Origin: Cantharellus purpuraceus
Lineage: Eukaryota > Basidiomycota > Agaricomycetes > Cantharellales > Hydnaceae
Length of the DNA: 64,000 nucleotides
Assembly (NCBI GenBank): GCA_025174535.1
Contig: JALBUN010000011.1
Location: 682,001-746,000, forward strand
Reading direction: 5' to 3'
Shown here: piece by piece, positions 55,870 through 64,000 of the stretch
Layout of the letters: each line of letters starts with the position of its first letter
Numbering within the stretch: the first letter of the stretch is position 1
Made by a program: the position numbers and the translations under genes
The notes under the pieces: generated by a model
Database searches by the model: none
The model's input: the letters and a program-made list of their open reading frames with translations, nothing else
What the model was told of the DNA's origin: nothing

Positions 55870-58800
55870 ATGTCAGAAGATGTCGATGCTAATTGGCCCA
55901 TGAATCAAGATGGAGATCTTCCAGAGGATGAGGACGTAGAACAGCAAGAGGAGTCTCCGCGAAGAAAAGGCCGTCACAATGATGACGATGATGAGGGCGA
56001 TGAGGAGGAGGAGGAAGAAGAGGAGGAAGAGGAAGAGGAAGAGGAAGAGGGTCCCAGTCGGAAAAAGCGCAAAGTGACTGTATATCTATCTCACGCCGCC
56101 TCAATATTGCTGACGCCACATGATTCACAGCGTTCTCATAAAAAGCAGTCTCGTGTCAACCGCTTCCTCGATGTGGAAGCCGTTGTAGATAGTGATGATG
56201 AGCCAGAGTCATCGGGCGATGAAGGTGAAGGTGAATGGGTTTATTGCGGACTCAGCGACACATTAGAGCTAACATTTATTTCAGAGGGATTCCTTGCAGA
56301 ACCAGGTTTTGAGGGAGAAGGGGAAGACGATGACCTCCGACGACGCTCTTCCATTCATCAGCGGTTGGACAGAGAAGAACGCGAGTTGAACGACAAGGAT
56401 ATGATAAATATCGCCGAGCAGATTGAACATCGCTACCGAAGAACGGGGGCAACCCGCTATGCTGGGGACCCCGCCAATATCCCTCAGCGGCTGTTGATGC
56501 CCAGTGTCAATGATGCCAACTTATGGCAAGTCCGCGTCAAGGTGAGAGGCTCAGCATACTGTTTAGTCTTACTTCTGAACGTCAGTAGCCGGGAAAAGAA
56601 CGGGATATCTGCTTTAGTCTTATGCGCAAGGCCATTGACCTCGAATTCACTGCGCGTCCGCTCAAGATTCTGTCAGTATTTCAACGTGATAATTTACCTG
56701 GCATGATCTATGTGGAGGCTCGTAGTCAAGCTCAGGTCCAGCAAGCACTGAATGGCCTGGTAAATGTCTTTCCAGGACGCGGTATCATGTTGGTTCCTAT
56801 TGAGGAGATGGCCAGCCTTCTGCAATACAAGAAAAAGGTCAACCCAATAACCGAAGGTGCATGGGTCCGCATCAAGCGTGGCAAGTACCAAGGCGACCTT
56901 GCTCAAGTAGTCGACATGACCGAGAACGGAGAGGAGGTCGGGCTCAAGTTTATTCCTCGTATCGATCTCAATCCAAAGGACGACGTTGGCGGCTCAAATA
57001 TGGACGGTAAGAAGCGCAAGAAAATGGGTTCAGGCCTATCCATTAGCACTCGCCCACCACAAAAATTCTTCAATGTTGAAGAAGTAATCAAGGTATACGG
57101 TCGTAAATCAGTTGCTATGCGCGCCAAGGGCCATGTTTATGTTTTCCAGAACGATACATTCAAAGATGGGTATATCGAGAAAGATATACGGCTTTCGGGA
57201 ATCCAGACCGAGGAGGTGAATCCCACTTTGGATGAAATCACCAAATTCGTGAAGCAACAAGATGGTGAGGAAGGCGAGGGGGCTGTTGACCTGTCTATTA
57301 TCGCCGATGCATCCAAGAAGGCTGCCATCGTTGTGCTTCAGCCTGGAGACCACGTAGAAGTGTTTGAAGGAGAGCAGACAGGAGTCAATGGGACTGTACA
57401 ATCGATCACAGGGGAAATCGTGACACTTAGTGCAGAGGGACTCGATCTTGATGGGCAGGTTGTTGAGGTCGAGGTTCCAGCTCGGAGCGTGAGGAAGAAA
57501 TTCAAACCTGGCGATCATGTCAAGGTAATGGCAGGTCACAACGTCGACGAGACTGGGCTGGTAGTGTCTGTGGTTGACAGTGTGGTCACATTTCTGTCAG
57601 ATATGTCGTTAGAAGAAGTAAGTCCCCTTGTCGTTTTATCGTCCTGTGCTTTATTAAGAGATTTGTCGAGGTGTCTGTTTTCTCAAAGGATCTCCGTGAA
57701 GCCGCTGAAGTTGGTGCAAGCACGAACGTTGTTGGCAACTATGAGCTCCACGATCTGGTTCAGCTAGAGTACGTCTTGATGTTATCTTACTCCAAGCCGA
57801 ATGTGAAGTTCTTTATAGTCTTCAGACTGTCGGCGTCATCTTCAAAACAGAACGTGACTCATTCCGTGTTCTCGATCAGAATGGGCAAGTACGGGTTGTA
57901 CAGCCACATCAGATCACTATGGGCAGAGATTCTCGTCGGGCCATCGCAACGGATGCTGAGGGTCATGAATTGCGAGTAGAAGATAACGTCAAGGAAGTGG
58001 ATGGCGAAGTATAACATTTCATCTTTCGCCTCCCTCACATTGCTCACTTGCATGGTTCTCAGGGCCGGAAAGGACAAGTGTTACATATCCACCAGTCATT
58101 TTTTGCTTTCCTTTATAACCGGGAACTCAATGAAAACGGGGGTGTCTTTGTTACGCGCGCTCGTTCCCTGACATCCGTTGCACCCAAGAATATGTTAAAA
58201 CCTACTGGAGCACCAGATCTGTCGAAGATGAACCCTGCTATTGGTGGCGCCGTACCAGGGGGTGGTTTTGTTGGATCTGGAGCTATGGGCCGAGGTCCTC
58301 GCGACCGTCTCATCGGAGTTAATGTTCTAGTTATCAAGGGCACGTTCAAGGGCTACATTGGAATCATCAAGGACACGAACGGGCCACAAGCACGAGTAGA
58401 GCTGAACACGGGCAATAAGATCATTACTATTGAGAAAGAAAAACTCATGCGTCCTGGAAAACAACCCGGTGATCGGCCTTTGCCTCTAGAAACCTTTAAT
58501 CGGCACATGGGACCACCCAGCTCAAATTTCAACGGAGGCCGTACTCCCAACCCATACGCAGACTTCGGCTCGAAAACTCCAGCCTGGGGATCCTCGGGTC
58601 GGACGCCAAATCCATATGGTGGAGGGCGTACACCTGCTTGGAATGTCTCCGCACGTACGCCGAACCCGTATGACTCTGGAGGGAAGACTCCTGCATGGAA
58701 TGTATCTGCTCGTACTCCCAATCCTTTCGCGGACGGAAACAAGACACCCGCATGGAATGTCTCGTCCAGGACACCAAATCCTTACAGCAGCGGCGGATGG

Positions 58801-59760
58801 GCGACGCCAGGTCACAGTGGTGCTAGTGCTGGCGGTGGCGGTGGCGGTGGCGGCAGCGGATTGGGAGGAGCCACGCCTGCACGAGCGTGGGGTGGCACTA
58901 CTCCAGCAAGAGCTCCCAATGCCTGGGGGTCGAGTACAGATTCTACAGACGATCATTGGGTATGTCATGAATTCTTGATAGATCCACGGCTGATTTTCTG
59001 TTCATCCTTAGAACCAACCCCCCGATAATCACCCACCATACTCTGCACCAACCCCGGGGGCTAACCTTTATTCGGCTCCAACGCCCGGAGCAATGGGTGC
59101 TCCAACGCCTGGAGCTTCTGGAGCTGGTGCTCCCACCCCTGGTATGTACGGGGCGCCTACTCCTGGAAATTACAGTGCACCTACACCAAGCTTCGCACGT
59201 ACTCCTGGAGTGGCTGCAACTCCTTTCGTCCCGGGTGGGGCTGCCGATGCAGCCCCTCCTTCCGTTTTCAGTAAGCATTGTGTCTTTTGATTTTGACTTG
59301 CATAACTTGATTGCACGCAGAAGCGGACCAGGAAACATGGCTACTTGATGCCAGCGTCAAACGCCCTGGTTTGTGTGTCAAACTCCGGCCACAAATTGGT
59401 GGAGGCTTTGAATGGCACAATGGAGACTATGATGGCGCAGAAGGTGTGCTGATTGGAGTAATGCAAGTCGGTTCAGATTACACGTCCACTGCCCAAGTGT
59501 ATATCACAAATTCGCCAAGGCCTGATCTACCCTTGGAAATCTCTGCTGTGCCGGTATATCATTTGGCGCCTATTCCCCCAGGGTTGAAAGGTCAGCTTGC
59601 AATTGCTTTGGATGGAGAGCTCAAGGGCCAGAAGGTTGAAATCATGGATTCTGACGGCGACCAGCTGGTGATCACACCAGCGGACGAAGTGGGAGGGAAG
59701 ATTGCATCGGCCCGAAGCGGACAACTGTGCAAGTGGGTAGCAAGTTGGGATGGGCGTTGA
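55870..59760 (+). CDS. SPT5: Transcription elongation factor SPT5, nine exons, 1157 residues
   Basis: Exons 55870-56073, 56131-56230, 56285-56541, 56589-57617, 57671-57768, 57819-58008, 58063-58959, 59012-59270 and 59321-59760; all introns are 47-57 bp and the joined frame is continuous. SPT5 binds SPT4 and clamps RNA polymerase II (DSIF), supporting elongation and recruiting processing factors in the nucleus. Seen: an acidic N-terminus with a long Glu run (about residues 34-56) and a basic RKKRK; an NGN domain (LPGMIYVEARSQAQV, about 190-275); KOW repeats (EGAWVRIKRGKYQGDLAQVV; GDHVEVFEGEQTGVNGTV; GDHVKVMAGHNVDETGLV; LIGVNVLVIKGTFKGYIG); a C-terminal repeat region (about 783-995) of TPNPY and TPAW units, then APTPG units; and a final KOW-like domain. 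For intron 2 the donor at 56231 was preferred because it keeps phase with a TTTCAG acceptor; GTTTAT at 56239 is the alternative. Confidence 0.95.
58540..59250 (+). repeat. SPT5 C-terminal repeat (CTR) coding repeats
   Basis: The first half has an alternating pattern of about 18-19 residues, R-T-P-N-P-Y...G-G-K-T-P-A-W-N-V-S, repeated about five times (58540-58795). A Gly-rich linker with GGCGGTGGC repeats follows (58830-58860). After intron 7 there are short A-P-T-P-G units (59035-59200). In other eukaryotes this tail is a Thr-Pro/Ser-Pro phosphorylation platform for CDK9-type kinases. Confidence 0.85.
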
Positions 59761-60203
59761 TGTTCATGTATCAATATCATGTTTTGTTATGACTGTTGTT
59801 TAGAAGACTGTAATTTCTATATCGAGCTTGCGGGAGACCCATTAGAAGTTCTCAGTTTTGAGTTTGCTGGAAGATTGACAGGTTGTTGCATTTGCAGACA
59901 TGAGGAAATTGCGAGAAAACGACACCGCACAGAGGAGCATTAGAAGCAATATTGCTTGCAAGAATTTTAGTACATGATCGATCAAGCAGCCGGTGAGGCC
60001 AAGATCTAAAGTATCAGTATAGAAACAGACACACTGAAATTTCTAACAGACCGAAGCATCGTCTGTAGCTGGGGATATACTTCTTCTCAAGGCTCTTGCA
60101 AAGCTTCCGGGCCAATTGTCGGAGTTTTTAAGTCAGCTTAGCTAAACTGTTACAGTTGCCCCGAATTTCTACATCCGCCCCGCAGCTTGCAAGTTTCCTC
60201 AAG
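59761..60203. promoter_or_regulatory. SPT5 3' end and RPL27 promoter region
   Basis: About 440 bp between tandem genes. No TATA box is obvious near the RPL27 start. Pyrimidine-rich and C-rich stretches (CCCCGAATTTCTAC, CCGCCCCGC) just upstream of the ATG at 60204 suit a TATA-less ribosomal-protein promoter. Confidence 0.4.
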
Positions 60204-60862
60204 ATGGTCAAGGGTGAGCATGGTTATTCTTGTAGAACTGCTTCAAAATACTCATAAAATACAATTCTTCAGTCTACAAACCCGGCAAGGTACGTATGGA
60301 GGCATGGGGGTGTTTGGCTTTGGCCGCTCTGACCACAGCATTTACAGGTTGCCATTGTCCTTCAAGGACGTCAGGCAGGCAAGAAGGTGGTTGTCATTAA
60401 GCAATTAGATGAGGGTACCAAGGAGCGCCCCTACCCTCATGCCGTTGTCGCTGGTGTCGAGCGGTATCCACGGAAAGTTACCAAACGTATGGGGGCGAAA
60501 ACCCTTGCTAAAAGAAGCAAAGTGAAGCCGTTTATTAAGGTAAGCATAGCGGTCTCTCTAGGTCCTGCCAATAACGGGAGGTTCACCAAACATTTTCACT
60601 GTTTGATTAAAGGCGATCAACTATTCGCATCTGTTCCCGACTCGGTACCAACTTGAACTTGAAGGTCTTAAGGGAACAGTGTCTACAGACACCTTCAAGG
60701 AGGTGTCGCAACGTGAGGATGCCAAGAAAACTGTGAAAAAGTTGTTTGAGGATAGGTATACATCGGGAAAAAACCGTTGGTTCTTTACGCCACTGCGGGT
60801 ACGTTCTGGCGCTTCTCTTTGTGTTCTTGACTTGAACTCACGATGTGGGTTCATAGTTCTGA
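60204..60862 (+). CDS. RPL27: 60S ribosomal protein L27 (eL27), five exons, 136 residues
   Basis: Exons 60204-60213, 60273-60289, 60348-60539, 60613-60798 and 60857-60862 give exactly 137 codons, the usual length of eL27. The protein starts [20 protein letters not shown] (KOW-type fold), continues [20 protein letters not shown] and [15 protein letters not shown], and ends [11 protein letters not shown]. Two micro-exons at the start (10 and 17 bp) and a last exon holding only Phe and the stop are typical of basidiomycete ribosomal-protein genes. All donors and acceptors are canonical. It is a structural protein of the large cytosolic ribosomal subunit. Confidence 0.97.
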
Positions 60863-61448
60863 GTACGAGGTTTGCTGTCTATGCTATGGGTTTATGATGT
60901 ACCTAAGCTGCCATGTTGCTTCAAAATTACGCACTCGCCTGCTCTTCTCCACCAGAGTCAATTCATATCATTGCCATGCTCATTGAGTTTGATTGAGTAG
61001 GACTCATAGCAATGGTCTCGTACTCCCTTTCTTCTCTTTACCATCAGGAAGCATCTGAGCATGGAGGTATGTGCGTACACAGAGGTGTGTATAGGTGGCG
61101 AGATACAACGTAAACTTTCCATGTTCCGTAGCGTCGAATGAACAGTGTCGAAATATTCCATTCATGTCGCTCCACTTAGGGGTGAAACTCAGGCACAACC
61201 GTTCAATCACCAGGACATGTCGAACTCAATAATATATCCACCATCCATTTTTTATGCATGTCATACTTGTAGGAACATTGGTGCGCAACATGTATATCTC
61301 AATAAGATCTGCTCTAACAGGTTCTATCTAAATTACAAGAACGTATAGCATCAAATCACACGACTACATTGCATCTGGATCGTCTTTACATTTCCCCCTG
61401 TAATGTCCCCTGTATGTTGAATGTTGGTCAAAGGGTCCATTCCATTTT
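60863..61448. other. Intergenic after RPL27
   Basis: RPL27 3' UTR and unassigned sequence; frames on both strands here are short and unsupported. Confidence 0.35.
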
Positions 61449-61904
61449 ATGTCGGACCTTGACATAAGTACCATCAGCGAAGTCAAGGATGACACTGATG
61501 AATTCAGCATTTTCAATGAGGATCGTATCATTCTCCTACCTACTATGAGTTCACCCGAATTTTTAAATACATATTGCGCATTTCACAAGAGCGAGGAGCT
61601 CCTTACCATGGTCATATCTTACACTTCTAGGCGGTTTGACAATTTTAGAACAAGATTGAACTTTCCCAGGTTCCAACTGCGCAAAGCAACCTTGACATGG
61701 CCCTCCTTGTGTACTAGTTACTAATTAGGCCTAGGCTTCAAAGGGCACTCATTCTCTAACGGTGTAATGTGATGTCTCAATTACAGCCTCTTTCTGCTCA
61801 AGCAATCTGCAGAGCAGCTAGAAATTGATATCGACGCTTATACATTAGAAGACCGGAAGGTAATGGATATATTGCCGGCAAGGTCCATCGTTTGTTCGGA
61901 TATG
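61449..61904 (+). CDS. Unknown small gene, at least two exons
   Basis: Exon 61449-61708 (MSDLDISTISEVKDDTDEFS...) joins in phase, across a 78-bp intron (61709-61786), to 61787-61904 (FLFLLKQSAEQLEIDIDAYT, LEDRKVMDILPARSIV). A further downstream part around 61985-62090 (ESIRAHEKYDLVRLGEFEAL) reads like protein, but I could not join it in phase, so the gene may be longer or decayed. No domain recognised. It is acidic with no signal peptide or membrane span. Confidence 0.4.
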
Positions 61905-62090
61905 GTATATAGCTCTCTTACCTTCTTAACAGTTATTAAACTTTACAATTCAAAATGACCAGATAGCAGATTAGGTACGAAATATGGAGAGTCTATTCGT
62001 GCCCACGAGAAGTATGATCTTGTCCGACTCGGTGAATTTGAAGCTCTGGAAGGATTTCGTTAAAGGCATCCGGTGTTCTTCACGAGCCTT

Positions 62091-63444
62091 TCAAAGTTTA
62101 AAAATTTACCCGAGTACGATAATGGCAAACCGGTGTGATGTGCATGTTCATGCTTCCTCACAAAGTCCATGTCAGGGGATGGGATTCCATAGAAAATTTC
62201 ATCGACTACGAAAGGGAATGCAAGTTGAAGCACTCACTGCTCTCAAGGACATCATCGTCAATCGTGATGAATTTACTTGTGTAAAAAGAAGAAAAAAAAA
62301 CTTTGACTAAGCAGGGTATGTTCATGTCCATCAAGCCATTGATGATGTCCCGAGCGTCTTACGCTGGTTGAGATGTGAAAGGGCTCATTATTATTGTTAT
62401 ATAAGGTTTGGAAATAGTTGGGTACCGAGTGAATACCGACACCTCGTGTCTGAATTATACAACAGGGTCGTAGGACCATATAAACAGCAGAGTAACAGAG
62501 TGTGCCCGAAGCGGGGCCCGAAACAGAGTGTGCCTGAAGCAGAGGGTTTGTTTTATACGAGCGCTTATGGCTTAAATCCTTACGCCAAAGAAGCCAGAAT
62601 TACGAAAGAATATTAGAAACAACACACCAAAATGACTATGGTATAGATGGCATCTCAGGTCGTAAGTGCTTCCAAGTGTGAATTTCCAAACCTGCGTCAA
62701 GGTCAAGGGGTGCTGTCGTCATTTCTACTCCCAATTTGAAGCCCGCCTCGGCAAACTCCTAGAAGAAAACGAGTGCACCTCCCAAGGAAGGTTGGATATG
62801 AGCTTTTGTCCTGAGGATCAGTGCCACGTAGCGCAAACATCAGGTACGCTATCATATAGGTACGTCATCCATATAGGTAGATAAGATGGGAAAGTGGGCC
62901 CTAGATAAAAGTATCAAAAATTAGGCTGGGCAACCAAACTCTGTGCAGTGCCTGTGTATTGCATACCATCGCCCCACTGGGCGTAGCATTCGCACGTGGC
63001 ACTTCAGAAGCAACCAATAGGAAGATCGGACATAAGCCTGACCGGCTGTGGCAACGACAGTCTATGGTGGAGGGAGTTTATATCGCTTATGTGCACTGAA
63101 GGGACGATGGGTAGTCGAGGATGAGCCTACATGATTGTTGTGCCTGATGGAAAGTAAACATGGCGGTGCACGTGGCATTGGTCTTGCAATGTATCGGCGC
63201 TGGATTATATCAATCCCCGCATCCGACTGTCCGACTGAGTACGCAGGGCGTACCATCAGCTGCGGTTGATCCGGTCTTTGAGTGATCGTTAAGTTTATTA
63301 TATCTTGTTCACCTGAGGACGATTGAGTTGACGTTGAACCTGGTCTTTGAAAAAAGAAGCGTCCAATGGTAGAATATACCGGTAGTGTTCCGTCATCAAT
63401 CCACGAATCAACTCCATATGATCTCGCAAACCATACCCCCGAAT
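62091..63444. other. Region without a supported gene
   Basis: Short frames only (for example 61984-62310 in another frame, 62368-62616, 62666-62884). A near-duplicate GTGTGCCCGAAGC / GTGTGCCTGAAGC pair lies at about 62500-62540. Nothing recognised as a gene, tRNA or known repeat. Confidence 0.3.
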
Positions 63445-63981
63445 TTACGACACCGTTGTCGTGATGTGTATGTCCTTGACTGATCCGTCACCAACGCAAT
63501 AAAGCGGTAAAAATGAAATGCCGTCGTCATTGCCAGGTTTTATTTTATAAAGATAAACAGGAGTCCCATTAGCAATTGATATAGCCTCTTTTGTTTTATT
63601 ATTAAGAGGTTCAGGGAGTGTCAAATTTCCCCGAGTGATATTGAGCTCCTGGCGGACAGTCCGGTGATGGGTAGGCGAATGATGTGATTCATGAAATAAT
63701 AACTTGAATATTCTTGGCAGGGAATGCACGACTACAACACCAACTGCCACCAGGGCGTTAACCTGGAGTTTTACGAGACAGAGACAATCTAGATTATTAG
63801 GAAAAGGTATTACTTCGACTCGGAGTAGCAAACGCAGTGAATGCAAAGTTTCCTGTGCCTCGTAATCTGAATTGGCTGAAAATGAGCTCCGGATTGCACG
63901 CAAAAAGGGAAGGAAATGAATATGCAAAAATATTTTCAGAAATTTTCGCGGCGCAGCATCATTGAACGCATCGAAGGCTAC
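63445..63981 (-). CDS. Unknown gene, 3' part, running off the right edge
   Basis: Exon 63981-63814 (AFDAFNDAAPRKFLKI, then FLPFLRAIRSSFSANSDYEA) and last exon 63762-63445 are joined in phase by a 51-bp intron (63763-63813) with a CCTAAT branch site. An acceptor (CCATAG) at 63982 shows that at least one more exon lies beyond the window. The last exon has a hydrophobic stretch (VNALVAVGVVVVHSL) and a polar C-terminus (ELNITRGNLTLPEPL, PVYLYKIKPGNDDG) ending at 63445. No family recognised. Confidence 0.5.
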   Translation of the reverse strand, partial: VAFDAFNDAAPRKFLKIFLHIHFLPFLRAIRSSFSANSDYEAQETLHSLRLLLRVEVIPFPNNLDCLCLVKLQVNALVAVGVVVVHSLPRIFKLLFHESHHSPTHHRTVRQELNITRGNLTLPEPLNNKTKEAISIANGTPVYLYKIKPGNDDGISFLPLYCVGDGSVKDIHITTTVS

Positions 63982-64000
63982 CTATGGTGAGCTTGCGCGC

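Noticed and set aside
61984..62310. 108-codon frame after the small unknown gene
   Set aside because: Another frame of the same stretch reads more like protein (ESIRAHEKYDLVRLGEF); neither is firm, so no separate gene is called.

Overview
The window looks like a chromosome segment of a basidiomycete fungus, most likely an agaricomycete. Introns are about 41-78 bp with GT...AG ends and CTAAT-type branch sites, the Ty3 retrotransposons are chromoviral, and the host genes (SPT5, ribosomal protein eL27, F-box/LRR proteins) have typical fungal form.

Two compartments are visible. From 1 to about 43.4 kb there is essentially only nested, decayed transposable-element DNA, mostly poor in CpG and rich in TpG/CpA. 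From about 43.5 kb to the end there is gene-bearing DNA of ordinary CpG content, interrupted by one 5'-truncated copia element.

Labels used here for the repeat families: A = Ty3 chromovirus, LTR about 525 bp, with an extra ORF antisense to pol between the chromodomain and the 3' LTR. B = LTR of 710-745 bp, solo only. C = LTR of 1.41 kb carrying its own ORF, solo only, 4-bp target duplications. D = LTR of 1.4 kb, solo only. E = Ty3 element with a 270-280 bp LTR whose whole sequence is packed with short hairpins. F = Ty3 chromovirus, LTR 622 bp, also with an antisense ORF. Three AT-rich MITE copies and one nearly complete copia element are also present.

Layout: 1-5366 is an A pol fragment broken by solo D, B and D LTRs. 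5367-12456 is an F element split and rearranged around an E LTR that itself holds a D LTR, with one MITE. 12457-22392 is an E element in reverse, holding a copia element in its LTR, a solo A LTR and a MITE. 22393-26142 is a second E element in forward orientation, making a large inverted repeat. 26129-40053 holds three pieces of A, with solo B, C and E insertions. 40054-43.4 kb is unrecognised CpG-poor DNA with a MITE and a solo A LTR.

The gene part holds: an F-box gene (44045-45631), a truncated copia pol (46086-47987), an apparently frameshifted A1 aspartic peptidase (49032-51059, minus), a decayed paralogue of the F-box gene (51535-53132), a five-exon F-box/LRR gene (53638-55272, minus), SPT5 (55870-59760, nine exons), RPL27 (60204-60862, five exons), a small unknown gene (61449 on), and an unknown gene leaving the right edge (63445-63981, minus). 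SPT5 and RPL27 are housekeeping genes for transcription elongation and translation; nothing suggests co-regulation.

The two observations I rank highest are (1) the pervasive short hairpins of family E, in LTR and coding DNA alike, with one case of paired covarying changes, and (2) the antisense ORF of families A and F, encoding a charged coiled coil plus a Zn2Cys6-like cysteine pattern, with its own TATA box (A) and an apparent intron (F).
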